Below, in pieces: positions 13,401-25,300 of a stretch of 64,000 bases of DNA. This stretch comes from Acanthosoma haemorrhoidale. Its lineage: Eukaryota > Arthropoda > Insecta > Hemiptera > Acanthosomatidae. The stretch covers positions 45,831,754-45,895,753 of the forward strand of contig OV884011.1 in assembly GCA_930367205.1 (NCBI GenBank). Direction: 5' to 3'. Position 1 is the stretch's first letter. Each line of letters begins with the position of its first letter. The notes under the pieces were generated by a model. The model saw nothing but the letters and a program-made list of their open reading frames with translations, made no database searches and was not told where the DNA came from. The translations under genes and the position numbers were made by a program.

Positions 13401-14340
13401 TACCTGACTCTCCTTTGTAAGCAGCTATATCATTAAAGCAAGGGAACTCGGATGTAATCAAATGTAAGAGGCTTTGAGCATTGTTGTTACATTTTTTAAT
13501 GCAATTGATAAAGTAACCTAAACAGAAAAAAACAATTAACGTGAACCAAAGCATCTATTAGTTTGCTCCTAAACTTTCTTAATTCCTATTGGTATAATAC
13601 CATCAAATTTATCGATTAATACTTTGCCAACTTCATGAAGGCAGTTTAATCTTTCTTGTAAAAGAGGTATGTCTACCGAATTGTTTCCCCTAAGTATGTC
13701 TCTAAGCTCTTTCAGGGTGATTTTGGAATAAAAGTCGGGGTTGTGCATACACTTTCCATTCTACAACATGAACAACAAATATGCCTGTAAATCCATCTTT
13801 AAAAAAAATTATATTATCTTGTTTTTGAATCTGAATCATTGCATGTAATAAAAATATAAGTAGGGAGATTAATGAACTTACATCAAGAGCCTTCCCGATT
13901 GCAGCACATAAAGCAAAATAGCCAGTGTAAGTCTGATTGCGAAACATCACCTCCCATTTAGCAGGGTTAGGATTTTCAGCCCCAGCAGCTTTTGGGATCC
14001 AAAAACAAAAATTTAAAGTGTCGATGACAAATACTAAGTTAATTGCATCTTTCTCTGATAGATCTGCAGGGAAAGTCTCTAGCTCCGCAGGACTAGAGAT
14101 CCTGATATTTTCCTCACGCAACTGTTTCAGTATCTATCAATAAAAAATTGAAAGATAATACATACATGAAAAGTGTTGTAAGATAAGGAAATCAGTGATA
14201 TCAAGTTTCACTAATGAGAAAAACATAATTACATTCTTTGCCAGTTTGCAGATCCCATCCTGATGTATGGTGACATGCTTGGCACGTTCGGATATGTACT
14301 TTGCAGATTTTCTCGGTGACAAAGGTATTTTGACAACCAT
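10493..14340 (-). CDS. QNG1: Queuosine 5'-phosphate N-glycosylase/hydrolase (DUF2419, QNG1)
   Basis: This enzyme releases queuine from queuosine nucleotides so the base can be re-used for tRNA modification. Coding exons 5' to 3' are 14340-14233, 14133-13882, 13760-13601, 13517-13404, 13317-13203, 13083-13013 and 10722-10493. All junctions are GT-AG and the phases agree. They give 1050 nt and 349 residues, close to the human protein (about 341). Family landmarks are [65 protein letters not shown], and [10 protein letters not shown] with the terminal IPFHR.PSLYY. The start is the only Met ahead of the first donor and gives the usual short basic N-terminus. The last intron (10723-13012) is large and contains a duplicate of exon 6 and a retroposed LINE tail. 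No targeting signal is evident. Identity is confident. The exact start is slightly less so. Confidence 0.93.
11028..11137 (-). mobile_element. Short retroposed LINE 3' tail with 13-bp target duplication
   Basis: On the minus strand this is a ~85-bp 3' tail ending in a ~25-base poly(A), seen as poly(T) at 11028-11052. It is flanked by perfect copies of TGTACATCACTAT at 11015-11027 and 11138-11150. The tail shares TTTGTAAAT.GATT, ATCTATAATT and GGGGCTA.GAA with the insertion at 40501-40615, and more weakly with the 3' region of the LINE at 18.8 kb. The intact duplication and long A tail suggest a fairly recent insertion. It sits in the last intron of QNG1. Confidence 0.8.
11679..11727 (-). pseudogene. 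Decayed duplicate of QNG1 exon 6 (3' part)
   Basis: On the minus strand the sequence can be read [14 protein letters not shown] and is followed by an intact GTATGTCA donor, matching the end of true exon 6 ([14 protein letters not shown], 13013-13083). The 49 nt differ at about five positions, and several of these are silent. Similarity continues for some 200 bp into the downstream intron, so this is a tandem DNA duplication. The 5' half of the exon and its acceptor are missing. Using the nearest AG would put a stop codon in frame whether it replaced or followed exon 6. It is therefore called a non-functional ghost exon. Confidence 0.75.
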
Positions 14341-15100
14341 TGGAAAGGAGAATAATACAGGCAGATAATAAAAGAATGAACCTCAATGAAAACAATCTAA
14401 AGATTTTTGTCAGCAGAGGTAACACCAAGGTTATTCGTCCACAGCTCACCTGTTTCAAAACAAACGCAATAAAACTTAATGCCTATCTAAATACCTTTCT
14501 TTTTAGTCTGTGACAATAATTTCAAATTTCCATACGTTTCTACAGATATATATCTTAACAACTGAAATAACTTAATACTGTATTAATAATTAATAATTTA
14601 AAAGAAAATGCTTTTTTAACGATTATTGGCTTAATTTCGAACAGATTTTAAAAAATTTCTATTTTAAGACGCTGTAAAATAAACATAACTTTTATATGTA
14701 ACATGTAAATGAATAATTTCTGAGGCGGGGTGGGGTTGAGTGATGTTTTGAGAATAAGCCACTGACAGCTTCTCAAGAGTGGAATTGAGGGCCATCCTGT
14801 ATTTAGGCAGTACTAAGAGGGCACCTTACTAGATCTGTTTTATTCCTAACAAAGCCGTTCTCAAAAGCCGACTCCTGGCCCGGACCGGTCCGTTTTTTTT
14901 TCCTTGACCCCTAATTTTATATTGATTATAATTAAATATATAGAATAACATATATAATGACCTGAATATGGTTCCTTTTACTGTATCCTATGCATTTTTT
15001 GTAAACCTAACATATCTATATTTTCATTGTTAAAACTCTATATAATGTAAAACGGACTAGGTGATGGATGGGACTCGCTTTCGGACTACATTTGGGTACC
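14341..15100. other. Upstream flank of QNG1
   Basis: This stretch lies between the QNG1 start codon and the mariner element and probably contains its 5' untranslated region and promoter. A small open frame on the minus strand at 14201-14458 is a frame shadow of exon 1. I see no conserved coding sequence. The part from 14720 to 14900 is less AT-rich (GGCGGGGTGGGG and CCGGACCGGTCCG) but unrecognised. Confidence 0.5.
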
Positions 15101-16378
15101 TTCAAGGGTGGTCTGAAAAGTTTCCGACCTAACAAAGATCCAAGACGTTTTTTCAGAATTTTTTTTTTATTTTTCAACACAGTCACCTTGTAACTGTACA
15201 CACTTCTCCCAGCGATGCTCCCATCTCTGTAACCCGTCCAAATAGTACTCGGCGTTTTTCTCTGCAAAATAATCGTTCACAAAGGTGATTGCCTCTTCAT
15301 TTGACGAAAATCTCTGTCCTCCGAGCGCAATGTTTAGATGAGGGAACAAAAAGAAGTCGCTTGGGGCTAGATCTGGTGAGTAAGGCGGATGGTCAAGCAG
15401 TTCAAACCGTAATTCATGGATTTTCGCCATGGCAACCGCTGAGGTGTGAGACGGTGCATTGTCTTGGTGAAACAGGATTTTCTTTTACTGCAAATGTGGC
15501 CGTTTTCCCGCAAGTTCTGCCTTCAGATTGTCAAGTAATGATGTGTAGTATGCTCCTGTAATGGTTTTTACTTTTTGAAGATAATCGATTAAAATAACTC
15601 CATGACTATCCCAAAAAACAGTCACCATCACTTTCACAACCGAAAAAACAGTTTTTGCTTTTTTTGGAGCCGGTTCCCCCTTTGCAGTCCACTGTTTGTA
15701 CTGTATTTTTGTTTCGGGCGTATAATGGTGTATCCAAGTTTCATCCACAGTAATTAATCGGCGCCAAAACTCGGATTTATTGCGCCAACAGAGCGTTGGA
15801 AATGTTCATTCGAACAGGTTTTTGGTCTAACGTGAGCAAACGCGGCATCCAACGCGCGGACAGCTTTTTCATCTCTAAATGTTGATTTAGTATGTGACAA
15901 ACAGGTTCTTTTGACATGTTCATAACCTCTGCTATCTCTCTCACTTTAATTCGGTGGTCGTCTAGCACCATTTGGTGAACTTTGGCGATGTTTTCGTCGG
16001 TAGTTGCAGTTTTTGGACGTCCCGAACGTTCATCGTCTCCCAAGCTCTTACGACCACGTTTAAATTCACCCGCTCAAAATTTCACTGTGGTAAATGATGG
16101 TGCAGAGTCCCCATACACAGAATCCAACTCATCTTTGATTTGCGTAGGCGTATTGCCTTTCAAAAACAAATATTTAATGACAGCTCGATACTCGATTTTG
16201 TCCATTTTCATAAAAACACTCACATCGACTCACTCAAACGACTGTTACACAACAACTACGCGTCCAAAATGGCTGAAATTTTGGTGAGTAACTCTCAACA
16301 GATGAACAAATTCACTAGCTTTTATTTACGACTGCTCCTATCTTCATGTTGAGGTTGGAAACTTTTCAGACCACCTTA
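15101..16378 (-). mobile_element. Near full-length mariner element, inactive
   Basis: The element is about 1.28 kb, with terminal inverted repeats containing GGTGGTCTGAAAAGTTTCC. The left end is at about 15107 and the right end (inverted) at about 16375. The two ends carry CGACC and CAACC next to this core. A TA dinucleotide lies near each end (15097-15098 and 16377-16378), as expected for Tc1/mariner, though the outermost bases are ambiguous. The interior encodes one minus-strand transposase relic, described separately. The terminal sequence is shared with a 95-bp internally deleted copy at 58104-58198. Confidence 0.9.
15167..16205 (-). pseudogene. Mariner transposase pseudogene (DD34D)
   Basis: The minus-strand reading starts at an ATG at 16205 and shows the mariner order: an N-terminal helix-turn-helix region, GRPKTATTDENI, the DETWIHHY motif with the first catalytic Asp, HQDNAPSHTS with the second, and PPYSPDLAPSDFFLF with the third. 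The second and third Asp are separated by exactly 34 residues, defining DD34D. The frame is broken by an in-frame TGA at 16074-16076, a frame change between about 15777 and 15749, and a TAA at 15485-15487. No functional enzyme can be made. The catalytic residues themselves survive, which points to fairly recent death. Confidence 0.92.
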
Positions 16379-16639
16379 ATATCTTACGACTATCTTAAAC
16401 CTAAAGTGTTCCCGCCTCGACTGCTTGCTGGCATCGATGGGAAAACGGAGAGAGGATATTGTGTCAAATACGACATCTTTAAAGAGCGGTCAGATATTGC
16501 AGCGAATCTAAGAATTTGATACATTTACGGTGGACGGCGAATGAACTTATCCACCTTAGGCAGCTCAAAGTCTTCGTCGAGTTTACTGCTTGAATGAAGT
16601 ATGACTGACCATATTGCACTACATGCTATATACTACATA

Positions 16640-16836
16640 CTTTCATGAGTATCCCATTTTGATATTGTTGGAGTCGCTTCCGCCAGATGACTAAAAAGCG
16701 GTGCACCGTACATCAGACCCGGCTTGAGTATGCTCTTGTAAATCATGAGGTTGAGGCGACGAGATAGATTGGGGGAAGTCAGCATGTGTGTGAGCCAGTA
16801 AGACTTCCTGCGTGTTTGTTTTAACTTCCCTCTCAA
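16640..16836 (-). mobile_element. Non-LTR retrotransposon reverse-transcriptase fragment
   Basis: A minus-strand reading contains LNLMIYKSILKPGLMYGAPLF, typical of the region after the RT fingers and palm in jockey/CR1-type LINEs (IYKSxLKPxxxYGxxL). Only this short C-terminal piece is recognisable, and it lies next to the mariner element. Sequence to about 17000 may belong to the same copy but is too decayed to read. Confidence 0.65.
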
Positions 16837-16999
16837 AATGGCTACAAAAACGGAGAGCTCTTCTTGTGGCCGGTAGAGGCAGTTCCGCCGACTTTGCTAC
16901 GATCCGGTAGATAGACTGCTGCTAATAATTTGTTTTTTTTGGTCTGTTCCATTCGCCTTTTACTAAAGGAACAGTATACAATGTATATTGTCAAAGTTT

Positions 17000-18035
17000 T
17001 GTAATTCTAACAGCTTCACCGGTATTGCAGTGTATGGGAATATGGTACACGTATTTTAACCTCCTTAGGTAAATTTCAAACGATCTGAATAATACCGTTC
17101 CATGCTTCCATACAAGAGCGTCTGGGTGACTTATATTACTGTCATTGCTTCCCAATAGCTCAAATTCCACTGTGGAGCTGTTGTATTGCGAAACTTTGAA
17201 GATTAGTTATAGACGGTTAGAAGCATAGCATTGTACCATCTATGGGACATAAATTAGGCTGCTAATTTATGCCACGTGCTCCTGTATAAGGAAAAATCTA
17301 CTGATAAGGGTATAACTGTTGGTAGGAAATCCTATCTGAATGGTTTGCTGTAATACTATATGTTGTTAAAAACTTTATTCTGATTAATATGTTATTTTAG
17401 ACTGTAATTACAGTCATTGAAATTGTGTCCGAAACTTGAACTACAGCAGTGAATTTTGTAGAGGCACATTTTGGAAGATTTTAGATAAACTGCTTTTGAA
17501 GACCCATAAGAGTCCTAGCTGGGAGATGAATGAAGTTTGTTAATTGGGCAATCAAAAGCTAACGAACCACACAGCAAGTGAAAAGTGAAGATTTTGCAAA
17601 CATCAAGTGTAACTTCTGGTACTATTATAAAAAACTAATAATATATATATATCAATTAATATTTGGCAACTTTCTTCATGAAAAATTTCTTAATTTTGTT
17701 GAAGAACCCAGTGTAACTTCGAATTGCATTCAGTTAATACTGTGAAAGTAGTGTCATTCAAAAGCTGATGAGAGGTTTAATCAAGAGCTACAATTATTAT
17801 AGGGCAGCCATCTGGATAACTTGAATATACTTGTTTAAACTTGCTCTGTAAAATAATCCTTAAATTTAGGCTCATCTGAGTACAGAACATCCGCTTGTGA
17901 AGGTACAGATGGAACCCAACCTCGGTATCAACAGGAATACAGCAACTACTATGAACTCATTGGACTGCGCGCAGGCTTTCGTGTCATACAGGATGCTGAG
18001 CCAACAACTTTGTGACTGGGAATGCTCACAGCAGT
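17000..18035. other. Unclassified stretch between LINE fragments
   Basis: No conserved gene was recognised. A frame at about 17872-18030 reads YQQEYSNYYELIGLRAGF and looks somewhat protein-like, but it is interrupted and directly precedes a LINE reverse transcriptase on the same strand. It may be part of that element. AT-rich sequence fills the rest. Confidence 0.4.
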
Positions 18036-18039
18036 TATA

Positions 18040-18940
18040 CATCATGTTCCTTCTTGAAGGACAAAACAGTGAGGGGACGGGTGGGAATTGCCACTCGTGA
18101 AAACATAAGCGTGAAAGCCAAGAAGACTGTAATCTTTTCCCTCCAAAACGGGAAAAGCCTTTCCAAAATCCTAAACTATAGGAGGGCAAGAGAACTCACC
18201 GGCTTTCTCAATACACTATCTGGGTATAATAATGGATAGGCATCTCCATTTCTCAACTCATTTTAGTAACAAGATAGAACAAGTACAACACAGGTCTTAC
18301 CAGCTTCACCACTTGCTAACTTGTCGCTGTGTCTCAAACTCTGGCCAGCTCTGCTGTATGGTGCCCCGCTATATACTCACTTGACTGACAATCAAACTAA
18401 ATGTCTCCAACAATTCCAGAATGGGATCATGAGAAAAGTGGTCCGACATACCTCTCTTGAGATGTTAAAGAATGCCGATCTGCACCCATTGCTTGGTGTG
18501 CCATCAATGATGGAGTTCATCCACCGCAGACACTTCAAGTTTTTTGACTCGTTGCAGCACCTCACAAACCCAGTTTTTAACACTATTACCACCACCCTTC
18601 CCACATCAATGGCAACATACTGTCAGGGAAAATTAAATTAAGATTTAGTTTAAGTTTTTATTGTTAGATGTAAGTTAGTTTTAAGTCCATGATAAATAAG
18701 GCGAACCTCATCACTTTTAATAAATTCATTCCATTAATGTATAATGTACATGATAATACTTATGTACAATGCAGATCACTATTAGTAGAAAACAGAATTT
18801 GTATAAAATGTAGCCAAGCTACAGGAAATATAATGAAGCAATTGTAAATAGATTCGTTTGTAGAATCTATATTTTGTACCATATATTAATTTTGTAACAA
18901 GGGGATATGAAACAAACAAAAATAAAATAAAAATTAGACT
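18040..18940 (+). mobile_element. 5'-truncated jockey-like LINE with 3' UTR and A-rich tail
   Basis: Plus-strand pieces in shifting frames match a jockey-type reverse transcriptase C-terminus: KTVIFSLQNGK, ILNYRRA, HYLGIIMDRHL, NKIEQVQHRSYQLHHLLT, then LYGAPLYTHLTDNQTKCLQ, MRKVVRHTSLEMLKNADLH and LGVPSMMEFIHRRHFKF. The last open part ends at 18641. A ~290-bp untranslated tail follows and finishes in an A-rich AATAAAATAAAA tract near 18930. At least two frameshifts and several stops are present, so the copy is dead. A second fragment of the same element lies at 61940-62065. Confidence 0.8.
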
Positions 18941-19331
18941 GTATTGTTAATCAGCTTATATTTATATCAATGAGTATAATATATCCTCAGCTAGGATTGG
19001 TATATCTTAAAATTGAAAGAACTCACTCCAGAATTGTTGGCTAAATAATAAAATACATTTTGGTAACAAACTTACATGTATTGAAACATAAGCGCTACAT
19101 TGAAAAATCGTCTAATGCAATAGTGTAACTAAACAAGGTACTTGAATAAATTACATAATACTGGTAATGAAATAGGAACTTATAGATGTTTCGAGTACGT
19201 ACAAATATAAAAATAAATCTCACTTGTAAATAAAAAAACTTAAATTAAGATCTTAACCAAAATCTCTGATTCTTTACTCAGAGAATAGATCACAAAGGCA
19301 CATGGCATCTTTTTTGACTAGTCCTTACTTC

Positions 19332-22300
19332 TTACTCAAATCCTTTTCCAACTATTTCATTAGAAATTTCTTCCATAGTTTCTCTGGTTTTTTCATTGCT
19401 CTCCATCAATTTCTGCATGAAACTTCTCATTGTGCAATATATCATGAAAGGATTAGGAGTATCAATTCTTTCATCTTCAAATTTTGATTTGAGAGATTTC
19501 AATTTATTATATTTCTCTGTGTCGTCTTCTGCCTTGTCAGCAGGATTATCATCGGAGGAAAGTTTGCTTTCATTAGCCTCTTGGTTCTCCAAAAGACCAT
19601 TTCCAGGATCACTACCATTCATACAGTTTAGTTCATTCGGTTCCCCCTGAAGTTTAGCTTCAATGTCTTTACAATATTTCATAGATTTTAACAACTTCAA
19701 TTTGTTCACTGCTATAGAACTTTCGAGTTTCTTGAGCTCAACATCATATTTGTAATAGTTTAAAATGTTCTTATGGAACATAAGCATAGCACCCTTTTTT
19801 ACAACATCATTTATCTGATCAATGATGCTACTTTCATTCAAAGAAATTTCAGATGTTCTGATTAGCTCTTCGAGCCAATAAACAACAGCACTTGCAAAAA
19901 ATGTGTGTAAACTTTCTTTAAGTGATGTATCACATTTATCAAAATTTTTTATGTCATTTAGTGGACCTGAAAAAAAGAAAAAAAAGATTACAATGAACAT
20001 GCATACACAAACAAGGAAATATATAAAGAATTATATAATAAGAAAAATGATTTAAAGATGGCTAAATGCACTGGAATTTTTATTATATTTTAGGACACTT
20101 ATTAAAGAACACACAGAATTATTAAGATATTGTTTTATAACAATGTGTTTGAAATATACATTTGATGAATATAAGCTCGGAGGAATTTTTGTTAAGAACT
20201 CCATATCTGAAATGACATGTAATAATGCTTTTATGTTCTGGTATAGTGAAGGGAACCAATCCATAGGAATATATGTATAAGGTCAGATTTCTAGTGAACA
20301 TCAAGCATGGCAAAACTTAATTCAATTTTTCATTTCATTATAGTTACTGTCTAGAAACAATTTTAAAGTGCTGAAGAACACACTAAACACAGTAGGACTC
20401 TTGAAAGTAGATTTTTGCATTAAGGACCTTGTTTAAGGCAGAACTTTTGGGGAACAATTCACTTTGTTAAATCAATATTTTAAATATTGTGTTGAGGAAG
20501 CTTTTAATTATATTATCAAATAGCGAAAACCCTTCTTTTGTTGAGTTATAAATTCATTGAATATTTTCAACAATTCCTCAGAACAAATCAAACTTATTTG
20601 AACTGCATTCTTCTTCTGTTGGCAATGCAACAAAGCAACACGTCCAAATATAACCAGACTTATGACTGCCTTTTATTGTTGAGCTAATGATATCTACACA
20701 TAAAATTTCACCTGGTCACAAGGTTCCATGCACTGTAACCAATATCTGAAGAGATTACCTGATGGACATAGCCATGGGCACAGCTGAAGGAAGATACGAG
20801 CTAAGCTGGATGGATTGTGAATGTGAAATCTATACGCAGCGGCCACAGCTTGGACAAGATGTCTCAGAGCAATATTTTCATCTTCACTACTTCCGGCCAA
20901 GCTTAACTGGCCGCTTATGTAAACCCAAACCTAATAAATAAAATATTTATATAGAAATGAACAATAGTAAGTAGGAACAAAAACATAAACATAACTGAAT
21001 TGTAGTAAAATTTGACATTATTATTATATGCTTAGTAAGTGAAAAACAAACTTTGTTTTCAGATTCGTCTGTTGGTTTATTCGGCATAAAACGAATCAAT
21101 CTGTTGTACGAAACCCCTTCACAGAGTTTTACAGCTTTCTCGTAGATACTGCACTGTTGTGTATTATTAGCCTGGCCACATATCCATGAAATAGCTTCTG
21201 AAGATGTCAGAGGTTTCCATACAGTGATCAATGAACATACTTCAATCCAACACAATGTATCCTAAAACGGATGAAGAGTTAATTAATCTTAAAAGTTCTC
21301 AATTTGGTGACTAGTTAATCTAAGTATCCTTTGAAGTTGCCCCACTATTTTTCCTCAATTTAAGTCAAAAATTTCATTTTTGGAGTTCAAAACTTGGTTA
21401 AAGCAATTATAAATGGAATTAAAGATGTAGAAAGTAAATGATCAATATCAAAAAATGTCAAGAGTTCAGGACAGAGAAAAAACTACACAATATTTTTGAA
21501 CAAAATTATTCATTTTATTGGTTAAACCATCTTGGCCATTGAAAATTAACTAAAATATTGGCATTAAAAAACCCAGCTTGTAATATATCAAATACATGAT
21601 TACTATTGTTGGCTCTCAAAGCAACAATTTTGAAATTCTTTTTGCATTACCGTTGTTAATGTGCCTTTAACTATTGGGGAACAAATCAGAAAATATAGTT
21701 TTAAATATCTTTTGAGTTGGGACTTGAGAGAGAGAAATCTTATAAATTAGTGAAACAGATACCATTTTTATGTTTAATTTACCTTTCATACTTCCAGTCA
21801 ATTTATCTGAACCAAAAGAAATACAAACCGGAATGTTACTGAATGTACCTTTAATATTTCAGATCGATCAGATAATTTTTACAACTTCTACAAACATACA
21901 GATAAAAGCCAGTTGCCCTGCTTCAGTAAAAAAAAAAAAGTAAAACAAGTGGAATGGTACTTGTCACACAAATGATACCATTCACTGAAAATTTTAAAGG
22001 TATATTAAACATTTCAGTAATAACTGGAAGTATAACATTTTTTCTTCAGAGTCGATGCTCTTTAAATTGTTCACATGTTAAGGTTTAAAATTTATCTAAG
22101 ATATAACATAAAAAAAAAAAAAAGAAAACCGGTGAGCTCAATGAGTTTTGAATCTTCCAACAGATTAAACGTCAATAGATACCTTAAGAGAAGGATGCTG
22201 CAAAGCAGTTTGCCGTGCCAACTCGAAGTCAAGTTTTTCCAAAGATCCATTGATAGCCCTGAGTGCAAGACTCATGGCCATTTCTTGAGCATCTGATTTG

Positions 22301-25300
22301 CTGGCGATGTCTGCGGCAAGGGAAATAAAAGCTTGATCCTTGCTTCGAGAGAGTATTTCGACGGCCTCAATATTTGACCCGTTACTCAATGCACTACAAA
22401 AACAAGAGAAGGCCAACATAATTGAAGATTGCTCTGGCAGACATTGACGATGAAACCAAATGCTATCGAGAGATATTTACTTACCAGTGAGCTGCAAGGC
22501 TCAACATCCCAGTGGATATACAATGGGCAGCCCAAGCATCTAATACTCTCTTTACAATAGGATCAAATGTGGGGAACCTTGATTTTGCGAGGACGACAGC
22601 TTCTCTGAAATATTTTCCCTCGGTCAAAAGCTCGATTGCTTCTTCAACCTGTTTTATGGAATGAAAATAAATAATTGTAAGTTTGAAAAAAAAAAAAAGT
22701 AGGGTAAATGTCGATGTTTACGCATCAATTCACAATATTGATAAAATAAAAATAAATATACCTGGTGAATTCCTAATAAATAGCTGACAGCTTTGTAAAT
22801 ATCTCCAGTTTCTGCAAGCTGTGTAGCATAACTTCTACAGCAATCGACCCACAATCTAAAATAAAGAGAATAAGTTAAGATTAGATGGTAAAAAAATAGT
22901 ATCAAAATCATTAAAAATAATGTTATGATATTAGTAGTAGATGATATAAGTATTTTAATGATATTATCTAATTTGAGCCCAATAATCATTTTTTGGGCCA
23001 GTATTTAAAATATGAAAGGTAAATTTAGAAAATAAAAGAATGAATAAGTGTGAAAGTTAAAGTATTCGCCCGAGAGTCCAGGATAATTGACTTTAGATAA
23101 CTAAGGATAGATGGTGGGAGTAAGATGGCTAGACTAGCAAAAGGTTCATTTATTGCCAGACCTTCTCAAGAGAGAGAGACTGTGAAGATTTGGAAGACAG
23201 AGTGGGAACAAGCACAGGAGACGCTAGGAAAGAAAATGACCGTCTACCAAAAATGAAAACTGTATCCATCTGTAATTTAGAGAATTGTTTTTAACAATAA
23301 TACGGCAATTATTACTTAAATATATTGTAATGAGATTTTATTATAGAATTAAATTTATTTCTTAGAATTAGGTTGATTTTGAGGAATTGAGTTTTCTTTT
23401 GAAATAATTTGTATAGAGGTAGTGTTCTGGACCTGAACAGGTACTAAGATTACCTGTACCTTTTGGGATTTCCAGTAGGGGATGTGGTGACTTATGAATA
23501 TCAGCTAAAAGGAGAAAAATGATATTTTTCAGTCAAACAGTTTACTAATCGTCAGATATGTTAGTTTTTGAGGGAGTGATTACTTTAGTGAGTGTTGAAG
23601 AGAGAAGAATGCGCATTTGAGACGTTATAATAGAAGTCACTAGGTACTATGTTGTTATTGTTTATATTAGGTAACTATTATTTTAATTATTGAAAATTCT
23701 CTAGCAAATCATGATAATATGAAACATTTGAAAAATACTAAAGCATTGGAACCATATAATGTACAACCCTGAGATAATACTAATTTAAACATTATACAAT
23801 AAACTATTAATGTTTATGAATGTCCTATTCCTCTTAATAAATATGAAAGGAAAATTTTTTAAGTAAAGATAGAAATCGTTACAATTAATAAATTTGTGTA
23901 ATAAATGCACAAAATTATGCACTAGAACCAATCCCTTAATCCCTGAGATCATATCAATGAAGTTTTTATAAAATAAATTAGTATTCATTATGAACTTTAT
24001 CTCCTTTCACTTCTTATGATTAAGCAAAGATAGATAGATATTGTTATGATATTTACAAGTTAACTGGAGAGACTGCTATGAGAAGATAAACATAAGTAAG
24101 TCTCTCCGGTTAATTCCCGCACAGATTAGGGAACCTTTATATAGCTCACGTAGTGTAAATAAAGTCAGTCTTATGCTAACCCTGAGTCGTTTTACTTCAA
24201 CCTCTTTCCTCATTTTGAGAGTCTATCCGTACTAATCGTAACTTACATGCAAAGTAATTAAATCAATTACTTGTGTGAAACCATTGGAGCAAGACTAACA
24301 AGATGATCATTTAGTTCTTTTTTCCAAATTGCATCTTTTATGGTTTCGGATATATTGCCTGACCATAGAGATAAGTATCGAGTGTAAGCAATATTTCCAG
24401 TCGTTTGGTGATGAGTACCTTAAAAATAAAAGAAGGTTTAAATTATAGTAATTTATTGAAAGGATTTACTAATGAAGAATAATCGTGGTAAAAATTAAGT
24501 ATTATGTGATGTTTTTACCTTCAACATTGAGAAGGCGGCGTATAGAATTAGTATCGCCAAAGAAATCAAGATATCTATGATCGAAGTCTTCAGTGGCTGA
24601 TGAGGATTCTCCTTTAATGCGTGACCACAAAACATTAAGATGTTTAGCCTGGGATGTCCCACAGCTGGTAATGGGGAACATTGATTTATTCTTCTTATTC
24701 TTGTTAACCTGTTCCGCTGTCGCTATGCTCGGTGCACTTGGCAAACCTTCTTCTTCTTTCACGTCATTTTCTAAAAGTTGTTATCAGAATAATGATGAAT
24801 TTTAATAAAAAAAATAAATCAAAAGAAAAAAAGTTTCAAAACTTACTCAAACCATTTGTATGAGGATGAGTATGAACTTTGAATTCAATACTATTCCTAG
24901 CATCTTTGGCTTCCTGGACACCAGCAAATTTCTTAAGAACACCACTTAGACGTTGTTTTTCTGAAAATGGAAATTTTTGTCCACATCAATCATTCTTAAA
25001 AAAGTAATTAATAATTATTTTATTGTAACTTTTTATGTTTTAATCAAAACTTCTTACTTGTTTTTGTTTTTGTAAGTTTGTACTTGTTGACATTCCACAG
25101 TCTAACAGTAGAATCTGCAGAGCCTGTAATAACACAATCTGGGTGGATCATGCTTGGAAGGCAGCACAAAACAGCACTATGATGGCAGTCAAAACAAGCC
25201 AACACACTTCCTGATGCAACATCCCATACCTTGATAATAAGAAAAATAAATATCAATTGTTATTAGTTAGAAGTCAAGATTATTAGTTGTCTCCATAGTT

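Noticed and set aside
15982..16352. Plus-strand open frames of 101 and 70 codons
   Set aside because: They are antisense shadows of the mariner transposase pseudogene.
17872..18189. 105-codon minus-strand open frame
   Set aside because: It is antisense to a LINE reverse-transcriptase relic and is best explained as its shadow.
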